From Maribacter litoralis (GTDB lineage: Bacteria > Bacteroidota > Bacteroidia > Flavobacteriales > Flavobacteriaceae): a stretch of DNA of 64,000 nucleotides. Position numbers and translations under genes: made by a program. The notes under the pieces are model-generated. The model worked only from the letters and a program-made list of their open reading frames with translations, was not told the DNA's origin and made no database searches. The stretch covers positions 1,116,001 to 1,180,000 of the forward strand of contig NZ_QCZD01000001.1 of assembly GCF_003075045.1 (NCBI RefSeq). Direction: 5' to 3'. Positions 42,512 to 51,226 of this stretch are shown here, piece after piece; position 1 is the first letter of the stretch, and every line of letters begins with the position of its first letter.

Positions 42512-43888
42512 TCAAACAATTTTCTTTATTAAATTAAAATACTTAAAAGGCGCATATTTTAAAGGTAAATCTATCCACGTTGGTGTGGAAACAACTGCTT
42601 TTTGATTGCTAAAAGCTAAAAAGCTTTCTTTTCCGTGATATTTTCCCAGTCCACTATTGCCAACACCACCAAAAGGTAAATTATGATTGGTTATATGCAT
42701 CAGGGTGTCGTTAATACAAGCACCACCAGATGTTGTTCTTGCTAAAACATTTATGGCATCCTTATTTTTTCCAAAATAGTAAAAAGCTAATGGCTTTTCA
42801 TTTTTATTGATGTATTCGATAGTTTCATCAATATGCTCAAAAGTCAATACTGGTAAAATTGGTCCAAATATTTCTTCTTGCATAATCAGAAAATCAGGAT
42901 TTACATTATCAATAATTGTAGGTGCAATAAATTTTTCTTTTTCGTCGACCTCTCCACCTGTGTGTATTTCTCCCTGATTCATTAACTTTTCTAAGCGATC
43001 CATTGCTCGTTGATTTACAATACGTGGATAGAATCGACTTTCTTTAATATCATTTCCATACATTTCTTTAATATTCTTGGCAATTTTATCCAATAACTCA
43101 TCTTTAATAGAATGATGAGCAAAAAGGTAATCTGGTGCAATACAAGTTTGACCTGCATTTATCAATTTGCCCCAAGCAATACGCTTTGCTGCAACATCAA
43201 TGTTTGCATCTGCATCAACAATACAAGGGCTTTTTCCACCTAATTCCAATACTACTGGTGTTAAGTGTTCTGCTGCTGCTTTCATTACGACTTTCCCAAC
43301 TTTTGAACTACCAGTAAAGAAAATAATATCAAAGCGTTCATTAAACAGGATTGTATTTGTTTCTCTACCGCCTTGAACAACTGCAATATAATTCGACTCA
43401 AAAGTTTCTTCAATCATTTCCTGCATCGCTTTTCCAATTGTTGGTGCATCTGGCGATGGTTTTAGAATACTACAACCACCGGCCGAAATTGAACCGACCA
43501 AGGAATTAATTAATAACTGAAAAGGATAATTCCAAGGTGCTACAATAAGGGACAATCCAAGTGGTTCATAAATTACTTTACTTGAAGAAGGCCATAAATG
43601 TATAGGTGTTGAAACTCTTTTAGGTTTTGCCCACTCCTTTAAATGTTTTATATGATTATCGATTTCACCTGTTACAATACTTATTTCAGTTAAGTAAGAT
43701 TCTTCAGGCGATTTATGCAAATCTTCCCATAAAGCATCTTCAAGTTTCTTTTGATTTTTTTGAATTGCCTTTTTGAGTTTACGAAGTTGCTTTAGCCTGA
43801 AACTAATATCTTTTGTCTTGTTGGTTGAGAAAAAATCTCTTTGACTTTCAATATGTTGGACAATAATATCTCTTGATGTTTCTTCCAT
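42512..43888 (-). CDS. Aldehyde dehydrogenase (ALDH3-like)
   Basis: About 458 residues from the ATG at 43888 (MEETSRDIIVQHIESQRDFF), preferred over the in-frame ATG at 43981 that lies inside the upstream SDR gene. Catalytic Glu is in VVLELGGKSPCIVD and Cys in NAGQTCIAPDYLF; the NAD-binding FFTGSSKVGKVVMKAA segment is present. Short length, LSIVAPWNYPFQLL and a C-terminal SGLGKYHGKESFLAFSN resemble the fatty-aldehyde ALDH3 group. It follows an SDR, so alcohol-to-acid oxidation in two steps is plausible. Confidence 0.9.
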   Translation of the reverse strand: MEETSRDIIVQHIESQRDFFSTNKTKDISFRLKQLRKLKKAIQKNQKKLEDALWEDLHKSPEESYLTEISIVTGEIDNHIKHLKEWAKPKRVSTPIHLWPSSSKVIYEPLGLSLIVAPWNYPFQLLINSLVGSISAGGCSILKPSPDAPTIGKAMQEMIEETFESNYIAVVQGGRETNTILFNERFDIIFFTGSSKVGKVVMKAAAEHLTPVVLELGGKSPCIVDADANIDVAAKRIAWGKLINAGQTCIAPDYLFAHHSIKDELLDKIAKNIKEMYGNDIKESRFYPRIVNQRAMDRLEKLMNQGEIHTGGEVDEKEKFIAPTIIDNVNPDFLIMQEEIFGPILPVLTFEHIDETIEYINKNEKPLAFYYFGKNKDAINVLARTTSGGACINDTLMHITNHNLPFGGVGNSGLGKYHGKESFLAFSNQKAVVSTPTWIDLPLKYAPFKYFNLIKKIV

Positions 43889-43910
43889 TTTTATGCTTTC
43901 TCTAATGTTA

Positions 43911-44717
43911 CTATTTTTTACGACCAGTGAAATGCTCCATTGTTTTGTAAATTCCGAGAACATCTCCTGCAAACCAATCAAATATATTAATCGACATTAT
44001 TCCTTGACCGAAACGTGTAAATCTGTAGATATAGCCTGGGATACTTATTAATTTTTTATTCTTCTCAATCGCTTTAACAATGTTTAGTGCTGCAGCTTCT
44101 GGTTCAAGAATTGGAATCTTCGATCTTACACCATCAAACATTCCCGTATTGATGTAGTAAGGCATTATTGTGGTAACATTCACTCTTTTATCCATTTGCT
44201 TCATCTCCAAACGCAAACTATCTGACCAACCGATGAGTGACCATTTACTCGCTGAATAAACAGACATTTTAGGGTTTGAAACTATTCCGCCAGACGAAGC
44301 AATATTGCAAATATGTCCTGAATTTTGATTCAACATATCGTTAAGAAATTCCATTGTGATAAACATTGGTGCATTTGCATTAATTTCCATTGTTTTTGAA
44401 ATATCGGATACCGTATGCTCGTGGAAATATTTACCAACTATTATTCCTGCATTATTGATTAATACATCAACAACACCTATCTCTGATTTAACTTTTTTAG
44501 CGGTATCTTGTATTTGTTCAACATTGGAGACATCTACATTGTAGCCATAAACCTTTCCTTTGTCCGAGAATTCCGATAGTGTGTCATCAATACTCTCTTG
44601 ATTAATATCCCAGATGATAACTTTGGCTTTTCGTTCTAATAGTAAACGAACCATTATTCTGCCAATTCCAGATGCTCCTCCTGTAATTAAAACTGTTTTA
44701 TCTTCCAATTTTTTCAT
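43911..44717 (-). CDS. Short-chain dehydrogenase/reductase
   Basis: A 268-residue classical SDR with TGGASGIGRIM loop, INNAGIIVGK, and catalytic YSASKWSLIGW. It resembles the retinol/fatty-alcohol dehydrogenase-like SDRs (DHRS/RDH10 type). First gene of a six-gene operon ending at 39484; the next gene is an ALDH3-like enzyme, suggesting paired oxidation of an alcohol via aldehyde. Confidence 0.88.
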   Translation of the reverse strand: MKKLEDKTVLITGGASGIGRIMVRLLLERKAKVIIWDINQESIDDTLSEFSDKGKVYGYNVDVSNVEQIQDTAKKVKSEIGVVDVLINNAGIIVGKYFHEHTVSDISKTMEINANAPMFITMEFLNDMLNQNSGHICNIASSGGIVSNPKMSVYSASKWSLIGWSDSLRLEMKQMDKRVNVTTIMPYYINTGMFDGVRSKIPILEPEAAALNIVKAIEKNKKLISIPGYIYRFTRFGQGIMSINIFDWFAGDVLGIYKTMEHFTGRKK

Positions 44718-44801
44718 CTCTATAAAGTTTGATTATTACAAAGACAAAGTTAAAGGGCTAATAGTCCAATGACGATAACATTTGTTATCAGTTTTATTTT
44801 A

Positions 44802-45380
44802 CTATTGAGAATTTTTTAATCTGCTGAGATGTACAGAACTAATATTAAGATAAGATGCAATGTAGTGCTGGGGAATCCGTTGTAGAATATTCGGAAACTT
44901 TCTAGTGAGATTGTTATACCTCACAATTGGGCTTTGGGTGTAAATAGCTTGAATCTTATCATTGAAAATAAAGAAATACTCTTCGGCAAGTAACCTGCCA
45001 AGTTTCTCTCCATTCCTAAGAATTTTATAACCATCGTGCAACATTTCAAACGACATTAAAACGACAGTTGTATCTTCCAATGCTTGAATAGAATAGCTTG
45101 ATGGAATTTTCTTTAGAAAACTTTCATAGTCGGTAGAGAACGTATTTTCAAAAGAGAAATGAAAAGTCTTTTCTTCTCCATTGTTATCCACAAAAAAAAC
45201 CCTTAACAGCCCATTAACCACAAAAAACACATCACGGCAAATATCTCCTTGGCTAAGGATTATTTCCTTTTTTCTGATTTCTTTTACCCGAAATTTTGAA
45301 GAATAGGAAATCCATTCTTCATTATTAATTTCAATGTAACTTGAAATAACTTGATGTATCTTTTTGAATTGATTATTCAT
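44802..45380 (-). CDS. Crp/Fnr-family regulator
   Basis: A 192-residue protein with a cyclic-nucleotide-binding-like beta roll (ILSQGDICRDVFFVVNGLLRVFF, FSFENTFSTDYESFL) and a short HTH at the end (IPQHYIASYLNISSVHLSRLKNSQ). The Arg/Glu cAMP-binding signature is not obvious, as usual for Bacteroidetes members. It lies directly upstream of the six-gene operon at 44717 and is its likely regulator. Confidence 0.86.
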   Translation of the reverse strand: MNNQFKKIHQVISSYIEINNEEWISYSSKFRVKEIRKKEIILSQGDICRDVFFVVNGLLRVFFVDNNGEEKTFHFSFENTFSTDYESFLKKIPSSYSIQALEDTTVVLMSFEMLHDGYKILRNGEKLGRLLAEEYFFIFNDKIQAIYTQSPIVRYNNLTRKFPNILQRIPQHYIASYLNISSVHLSRLKNSQ

Positions 45381-45510
45381 TCTTATTAAATTAATTTATC
45401 TTGAGTTAATCCATAACTAGATAACTTAAAGAAGGCTTTAACAATCTTCAAACATTGAATATAAACTTTCTCTCCTATTATTTTTATAATTTGTCAGAGG
45501 AAATGTCATC

Positions 45511-45954
45511 TCAAAAATTCTTCATAATTATTACTCCCACAATGATTAATAGTATACCCATAATTCTGCCAATACTAATTGATATTTGTTGGGCTCCCAT
45601 TATTTGAAAGTGTTCCATCAACATGGATATAAGCAACTGTCCGGAAACTACTAACCCAAATGTTAAACCAGGTCCTATCTTAGGAAAGGCTAGTACAATA
45701 ATTGTAACATAAAAAGCTCCCAATATTCCGCCTATCCAAGCATAAGTTGGGGCGTCTTTTATTCCTCTCCAAGATACATTTTGAGAAGTTAAAATAATAT
45801 AGATTACCAATGCCAATAAACCAATGGCAAATGATATCATTGAGGCATGGACAGGGCTACCACCCGCTTTAGCCAGTTTGTTATTCATACCAGATTGTAT
45901 GGGGAGAAATGATCCCGCAATGAACGCCATTACAATCCAAATTATTTTTTCCAT
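45511..45954 (-). CDS. DMT-superfamily transporter, YdcZ/DUF606-like
   Basis: A 147-residue protein with five hydrophobic helices and the family start VMAFIAGSFLPIQSGMNNKLAKAGGSPVHAS. YdcZ-type half-size transporters normally work as dimers; the substrate is unknown. Monocistronic by spacing. Confidence 0.85.
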   Translation of the reverse strand: MEKIIWIVMAFIAGSFLPIQSGMNNKLAKAGGSPVHASMISFAIGLLALVIYIILTSQNVSWRGIKDAPTYAWIGGILGAFYVTIIVLAFPKIGPGLTFGLVVSGQLLISMLMEHFQIMGAQQISISIGRIMGILLIIVGVIIMKNF

Positions 45955-46061
45955 TTCGTCTAAGTTTTAAAGTTTAATGAGTTTGTTGACATTGTTTCTT
46001 TACCATTGGACTTTCTTCTAATCTAATGGCAATATTATTTAATAAGGGTTTTATCCTCCCT

Positions 46062-46931
46062 TTAAGCCTCACTTAGCTTCCATCTCCTATGACTCCAAAG
46101 CCACATTTCCGGGGATTGGGTAATGGTGTTTTCTAAACATCTCGCATATTCAACCACAATGTTATATCCTTCCGAATGTGATGGAAATTCCTCGATCATT
46201 TCAAAATAGAGTTGATAATGTCCTCTTTTAATTTTATTGAATCTAGGAAAGAGAACAACATCATTAGTTTTCTTTGAAATGATGTTAGCTCCAAGGTAGA
46301 AAGCTGTTTTCCTATTCAAAAAATTACACCAGTGGATGGCACTTTTCCTTCTTGGGCTTTGATCACCAATGATACAATTCATTACTGGCACTGGATTATT
46401 GTTTTGTGCAATTATTGTCCGATATCCTTTGAACTCCTCAACACATCGTACACCGAACCGCTCTCGTATTAGAAGAACAAGCCCATTGAAATAACTATTG
46501 TTTAGGGGACGGTAGAATGTATTTGAAGGATAAGTCAACATCAAAGGTAAATATACAAGCAACTCCCAATTCCCTTGATGGGCTGCGTACAATAGAATAT
46601 TTCTACCATTTTCTAGTAAATCCTCAATAATTTCAGGATTATTGAGACTTAATCTGTTTTTAGCTTCTTCCTTAGATATCGTCAATGTTTTAATGGATTC
46701 AAAAATGATATCACAAAAATGACGATAGAATCGTTTGGAAATATCTTTAATTTCTTCTTCACTTTTTTCAGGAAATGCTTTACGAAGATTGTCGAGGACC
46801 ACTTTTATTCGATATTGTATCATATAGTATATAAAATAGTAAGCACAATCGGATAAAAAATACAGTATTTGCATAGGCAACACCGAAAGCATATAAAACG
46901 GAAAATATTTTATGGTCTTAGAAAATTTCAT
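46062..46931 (-). CDS. LpxL/HtrB-like lysophospholipid acyltransferase
   Basis: A 289-residue membrane-associated acyltransferase. A hydrophobic N-terminus (about residues 10-40) is followed by the HxxxxE/D active-site region LLYAAHQGNWELLVYLPL, FYRPLNNSYFNGL and IGDQSPRRKSAIHWCNFLN. It adds secondary acyl chains to lipid A or to lyso-lipids in this family. Alone on its strand stretch, with 260 bp of gene-free DNA upstream. Confidence 0.88.
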   Translation of the reverse strand: MKFSKTIKYFPFYMLSVLPMQILYFLSDCAYYFIYYMIQYRIKVVLDNLRKAFPEKSEEEIKDISKRFYRHFCDIIFESIKTLTISKEEAKNRLSLNNPEIIEDLLENGRNILLYAAHQGNWELLVYLPLMLTYPSNTFYRPLNNSYFNGLVLLIRERFGVRCVEEFKGYRTIIAQNNNPVPVMNCIIGDQSPRRKSAIHWCNFLNRKTAFYLGANIISKKTNDVVLFPRFNKIKRGHYQLYFEMIEEFPSHSEGYNIVVEYARCLENTITQSPEMWLWSHRRWKLSEA

Positions 46932-47195
46932 ATTTTTAATTAGTGAATACGCATTTAACTTGGTTCACATTTATTATTATCGCATTCCTTGGAGTTGGAG
47001 TTTAGCTTCATTAAAAATTAAATTCCTTTTCTAAAATTTTATTAACAAGGCTTGGAAAGATTAACCTTTAACTCGCTTAGATTGTTGAAGAATGACTTGT
47101 TGTAATCTATCCTATTGGTTTACAATCAATTTGATATTCTTCTTGGTTTAATGTATTAAAACATAGAGGCTAATCTAAGTGTCATTAGTATATCC
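46932..47195. other. Intergenic stretch without recognised features
   Basis: AT-rich DNA between the acyltransferase start and the next gene stop. No gene, strong palindrome or repeat seen; it must contain the acyltransferase promoter. Confidence 0.4.
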
Positions 47196-47834
47196 TTAAT
47201 TTAATCGAACTGCATTTTCAATAGAAGTTTCACCTTCCAAAAGCTCAAAAGTTTGATTTTGCATAACGTCGTTATCCAAAACTTCAACTAAGGTTTTTGC
47301 TACATCAGCTCTTGAAATGCTACCGCTTTTTTTTAATTTGGAACCGAGCTCGATTCTACCCTTGCCATCTTCATTTGTCAATTGCCCTGGTCTAACGATA
47401 GAATATTCCAAACCACTTGCACGCAAATGCTCATCGGCGTTTTGTTTTGCTTTCAAATAGGCTTCAAGCTCTTTATTTTGTGACGAATTATCGGCTCCCA
47501 TTGAACTTAACATAACGAATTTTTCGATTCCGGCTTGTTTTGCAGCATCGGTTAATCGTTTAGCTCCCTCTTGGTCTACACCAACTACGTTTTTGCCTTT
47601 TGACCCAGCGGCGAAAATGATTTTGTCAATTTGAGTGACAACTTGGCTCAAGTCCTCTTCTATATCGGCTAGTACCGTCGTAACATGTTCACTTTCAAAA
47701 CGCTCTTTTTGCTCTTGTTTGCGAACCATTGCAACTGGTATATAGGTATTTGATTTTTGAAGTATATCGATGATAATCCTTCCTGTGGTACCATTAGCCC
47801 CGGCAACCAAAACATTTTTTTTCTTATTATTCAT
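47196..47834 (-). CDS. NAD(P)-binding SDR-like protein
   Basis: A 212-residue atypical SDR with VAGANGTTGRIIIDILQ, IIFAAGSKGKNVVGVDQEGAKRLTDAAKQ, KFVMLSSMGAD and YSIVRPGQLTNEDGKGRIELG. This matches the YwnB/HSCARG-like NAD(P)H-binding group. It is the last gene of the run that begins with the OYE gene, 18 bp after it. Confidence 0.85.
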   Translation of the reverse strand: MNNKKKNVLVAGANGTTGRIIIDILQKSNTYIPVAMVRKQEQKERFESEHVTTVLADIEEDLSQVVTQIDKIIFAAGSKGKNVVGVDQEGAKRLTDAAKQAGIEKFVMLSSMGADNSSQNKELEAYLKAKQNADEHLRASGLEYSIVRPGQLTNEDGKGRIELGSKLKKSGSISRADVAKTLVEVLDNDVMQNQTFELLEGETSIENAVRLN

Positions 47835-47852
47835 TTCTTTCGATTTTAATAA

Positions 47853-48923
47853 TTATTTTCTAGGTTTTCCTCTTTCATATTGTTTTGGCCAATTTGGTAT
47901 GATATGCATTTGATCAGCTCCGAGTAGTGCGAAATATGGATTTCGTAACATCTCCCTACCGATAAAAATTAAATCGGCTTCATCTTTGTCCAAAATATCC
48001 TCGGCCTGAAAGATATCCGTAATTAAACCTACAGCACCGGTCGCGATGTTAGTCTCCTTCTTGATTCTTTCGGCAAAAGGAACTTGATAGTTTACTTTAA
48101 CTGGGATATTTTGCTGCCTTACCACTGCTCCAGAGGAACAATCTATTAAATCGACTCCGTTAGTTTTTAACAACTTTGCAACTTCCAAGGATTCCTCCAT
48201 GGTGTGACCTCCAGGTGCCCACTCTTCGGCGGATATGCGTACAAAAAGAGGCATTTCCTGCGGTATTACAGCGCGGATACCTATAGTTACTTCGATCAAT
48301 AGACGCATGCGATTTTCAAACGAACCACCATATTTATCCTTTCTTTTATTTGTTAGGGGAGATAAAAATTGATTCAAGAGGTACCCATGTGCAGCATGTA
48401 TTTCAATGATATCGAATCCAGCGGTCACTGCTCTTTTCGCAGCATTTACGAATGATTGTATGATGGCTTGTATTTCTTCGATCGACAATTCTATCGGTGT
48501 TACGTCATCCTCATAAAATGGTATCGGCGTCGGGGCAACAGTTTGCCAACCTCCAGCTAAAGGGCTAATTTGCTGCCCACCTTCCCAGGGAGGTAGGCAG
48601 CTAGCCTTTCTACCGGCATGGGCCAACTGGATACCTGATGATACACCTTGTCCTCTAATAAAAGTTGTTATTCGTTTTAAGGGTTCTATATGTTCATCCG
48701 ACCAAATTCCTAGGTCTGATGGTGAGATCCTTCCCTCTGGTGAAACTGCCGCAGCTTCCGTAAAAACGAGGCCGGCATCTCCAACCGCACGCGAACCTAG
48801 ATGTACAAGATGCCAGTCATTGGCCAAGCCATTTTCTGCACTATATTGGCACATTGGTGATACTACAATTCTGTTGGACAATTCCAAACCTCTCAGGGTA
48901 TAGGACGAATATAATTTTGACAT
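47853..48923 (-). CDS. Old-yellow-enzyme NADH:flavin oxidoreductase, YqjM-like
   Basis: About 356 residues from ATG 48923 (MSKLYSSYTLRGLELSNRIV), preferred because OYEs start just before this strand; ATG 48956 adds 11 residues. FMN barrel motifs include NRIVVSPMCQYSAENG (Cys of the YqjM class), WHLVHLGSRAVG, GIQLAHAGRKAS, IEIHAAHGYLLNQFLSPLTNKRKDKYGGS and DEADLIFIGREMLRNPYF. Reduces activated C=C bonds of enones or nitro compounds. Confidence 0.92.
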   Translation of the reverse strand: MSKLYSSYTLRGLELSNRIVVSPMCQYSAENGLANDWHLVHLGSRAVGDAGLVFTEAAAVSPEGRISPSDLGIWSDEHIEPLKRITTFIRGQGVSSGIQLAHAGRKASCLPPWEGGQQISPLAGGWQTVAPTPIPFYEDDVTPIELSIEEIQAIIQSFVNAAKRAVTAGFDIIEIHAAHGYLLNQFLSPLTNKRKDKYGGSFENRMRLLIEVTIGIRAVIPQEMPLFVRISAEEWAPGGHTMEESLEVAKLLKTNGVDLIDCSSGAVVRQQNIPVKVNYQVPFAERIKKETNIATGAVGLITDIFQAEDILDKDEADLIFIGREMLRNPYFALLGADQMHIIPNWPKQYERGKPRK

Positions 48924-49023
48924 ATCATTTTTAGTTTTAGTGGAAAGCTTAACCAAAGTAGAAATCGATTTTAAAACAAATTTTCCTACGAGTATAAAAG
49001 CTGATTTTGGCGATCAATTGATT

Positions 49024-49053
49024 AAATAATAATAATAATAATAATAATAATAT
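49024..49053 (+). repeat. (AAT)n microsatellite
   Basis: About ten AAT units in the 280-bp gene-free stretch upstream of the OYE gene. Slippage there could alter promoter spacing for the minus-strand unit starting at 48923, but it lies about 100 bp upstream. Confidence 0.75.
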
Positions 49054-49238
49054 AGGAGGTATCTTTTAGCAAAAGAATCCGAATATCGAAGCCTAATAAG
49101 ACTTATACCTACCTGGAAATTCTATTTTTTAATATATATATTAGAAATAAAAAAACACTTGGCCTTATTTATATCTTTCTTGTACTATACTTTAAGCAGC
49201 AATAGGCATGTTTTATTTACTTTCATTCTATAAAAAGT

Positions 49239-49526
49239 CTAAATGACTTTTTTGTAGATATTAATTTCTGCCTTTTTTCTTAAATATTCAGCCATCTGAG
49301 GAACTATTCTTATAAAATGTTCAGAAGACATATGATTGTTTAAATCTTCTTCTGTTTCCCATTCTTCTAACATTATTAGTTCTGTTGGCTCTTTTTTATT
49401 TTGATACATTTCATACTTGATACATCCTACTTCTTTAACTGTTTTTTCCACTAATTCCTTTGCCAGTTCTAAAATTTTATCAATTTTATTTTCTTTAGCA
49501 AAATTCTTGGCTAAGACTTTTATCAT
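49239..49526 (-). CDS. Antibiotic biosynthesis monooxygenase (ABM) family protein
   Basis: A 95-residue ferredoxin-like protein: IKVLAKNFAKENKIDKILEL, VKEVGCIKYEMYQNKKEPTELIMLEEWETEEDLNNHMSSEHF. YgiN-like members act on quinols. It is placed among quinone and carbonyl reductases, consistent with a quinol role. Confidence 0.85.
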   Translation of the reverse strand: MIKVLAKNFAKENKIDKILELAKELVEKTVKEVGCIKYEMYQNKKEPTELIMLEEWETEEDLNNHMSSEHFIRIVPQMAEYLRKKAEINIYKKVI

Positions 49527-49576
49527 AAACTATAAATTCTTTTTAATTTGTTAATGAGTCCGTATTCTAGTCGATC

Positions 49577-49620
49577 CTCCTTCCTCTTCATAGAAAAGGA
49601 AGGAAGATACTCCTGTGATG
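49577..49620 (-). terminator. Hairpins downstream of the DJ-1/PfpI gene
   Basis: TCCTTCC/GGAAGGA arms (about 49577-49603) and a nearly perfect CTGTGATGT/ACATCAGAG dyad beside it, between the stop at 49647 and the next start at 49526. Likely transcription terminator of the upstream unit. Confidence 0.5.
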
Positions 49621-49646
49621 TTTACATCAGAGAATGACCAGAAAAC

Positions 49647-50333
49647 CTATTTTTTAGATTCCAATTTGGTTAATAATAGTTCAGCGACTTTTTGCGATGA
49701 GGCTGGGTTTTGTCCTGTGATGAGCAATCCATCTTCCAAAGCATAGGCCTCAAAATCATTTGATTTGCTATATATACCTCCTTTTTCCTTCAACATGTCT
49801 TCAATAAGAAAAGGTACAACATCGGTAAGACCAACCAGTTCTTCCTCTGAATTTGTAAATCCAGTTACTTTTTTTCCTTTTACAAGTGGTTCCCCCGAAA
49901 TATTTTTTACATTTTTCAGGGCTGCAGGAGCATGGCATACAAAGGCGACAGGTTTATTGGCGTTATAAAAGCTCTCGATCAACCTCGCCGAAACTTCGCT
50001 CTCTGCCAAATCCCATAAAGGACCGTGACCACCTGGATAGAATACTGCGTCATATTCCTTGGCAGATATCTCGGACAGTTTAATCGTATTACTTAGTTTT
50101 TCCTGTAATGCCTCGTCATTTTTAAACCGTTTGGTGGATTCTGTCTGATTTTCCGGTTTATCACTGGTAGGATCGATAGGAGGTTGACCTCCATCAGGTG
50201 AAGCCAAAGTAACGTTGGCGCCATTATCTACTAAATAATAATAAGGTGTTGCAAATTCTTCTATCCAAAATCCGGTTTTCTCACCAGTATTTCCCAATAA
50301 TGCATGGGATGTCAATACGATTAATATTTCCAT
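49647..50333 (-). CDS. DJ-1/PfpI-family protein (class I glutamine amidotransferase-like)
   Basis: A 228-residue Hsp31-like DJ-1 protein. Nucleophile Cys in PVAFVCHAPAALKN (near residue 133), Glu/Asp in the first strands (GFWIEEFATPYYYLVDNG) and DAVFYPGGHGPLWDL. Relatives are glyoxalase III or deglycases acting on methylglyoxal, fitting the carbonyl-detox neighbourhood. Confidence 0.88.
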   Translation of the reverse strand: MEILIVLTSHALLGNTGEKTGFWIEEFATPYYYLVDNGANVTLASPDGGQPPIDPTSDKPENQTESTKRFKNDEALQEKLSNTIKLSEISAKEYDAVFYPGGHGPLWDLAESEVSARLIESFYNANKPVAFVCHAPAALKNVKNISGEPLVKGKKVTGFTNSEEELVGLTDVVPFLIEDMLKEKGGIYSKSNDFEAYALEDGLLITGQNPASSQKVAELLLTKLESKK

Positions 50334-50446
50334 TTGTGTGTTATTTTTATTGATTTAATTATATCTATTTGATAATTGTTTCGGTGAAAACATTCTTGTC
50401 GAACTTGCCGGAATGGGTAATGGTAATGCAACAAGGATGTTCTAAT

Positions 50447-51196
50447 TTATATTCTGGCCAAGGCTCCCCCGTCCAATAAAATATGAGTTCCATTGCAATA
50501 GCTTGAATCATCTGAAGCAAGGTATATAAACGCCTTCGCCACTTCTTCAGCTTCTCCCAACCTCTTCATTGGTGTTCCATTGACCCATTGGGAATGGAGT
50601 TCTGCTGGTAGATCATTTAACAAGGGAGTCTCTATGTAATAGGGACATATTGCATTGGCGCGAATGTTTTGTGTTCCATATTGAACCGCTATGTTTTTGG
50701 TAAGGCCCATCATTCCATGTTTGGCCGCGGTATAAGGGATCAAACCGTTCTCTGCTTTTAATCCTGCTATAGAAGCCATATTAACAATGATACCTCCCCC
50801 TTGTTTTAGAAATTGTTGTAGTTCGTATTTTATACAATAAAACTGACCGGTAAGATTAACATCTATAATATGTTGCCATTGTTCCTCTTCCAGATCATGA
50901 ATATCAGAATAAGAGCCCGCAATACCGGCGTTGTTGAAAGCTACATCCAATCTGCCAAATTTTTCAACAGTAGTTTGAATTGCCTTTTTTACACTTTCGA
51001 CATTAGCAACGTCAATTGGTACAAATAAACTTTGCACCTTATTAAACTCAATTTCCACCAAAGTTTCTTCGTATTTCGAGCTTGCCAAATCGGCGATGAC
51101 TACAGTAGCTCCTTCTTTTGCTGCGGCGATGGCGGAAGCTTTACCTATTCCCGAAGCTCCTCCAGTTATAAACACCACTTTATTTTTTAATTTCAT
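50447..51196 (-). CDS. Short-chain dehydrogenase/reductase, 3-oxoacyl/glucose dehydrogenase type
   Basis: A 249-residue classical SDR: TGGASGIGKASAIAAAKEGA, VAFNNAGIAGSYSDIHD, catalytic IPYTAAKHGMMGLTKN, and CNGTHILLDGGALA at the end. Lies 30 bp downstream of the ALDH gene on the same strand. Confidence 0.9.
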   Translation of the reverse strand: MKLKNKVVFITGGASGIGKASAIAAAKEGATVVIADLASSKYEETLVEIEFNKVQSLFVPIDVANVESVKKAIQTTVEKFGRLDVAFNNAGIAGSYSDIHDLEEEQWQHIIDVNLTGQFYCIKYELQQFLKQGGGIIVNMASIAGLKAENGLIPYTAAKHGMMGLTKNIAVQYGTQNIRANAICPYYIETPLLNDLPAELHSQWVNGTPMKRLGEAEEVAKAFIYLASDDSSYCNGTHILLDGGALARI

Positions 51197-51226
51197 TTCT
51201 TTTAATTTTAGTTATTAATCATTGTT

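Noticed and set aside
49024-49053. Phase-variation switch from the AAT repeat
   Set aside because: Trinucleotide, non-coding and about 100 bp from the nearest start, so no clear effect on frame or promoter spacing can be shown.
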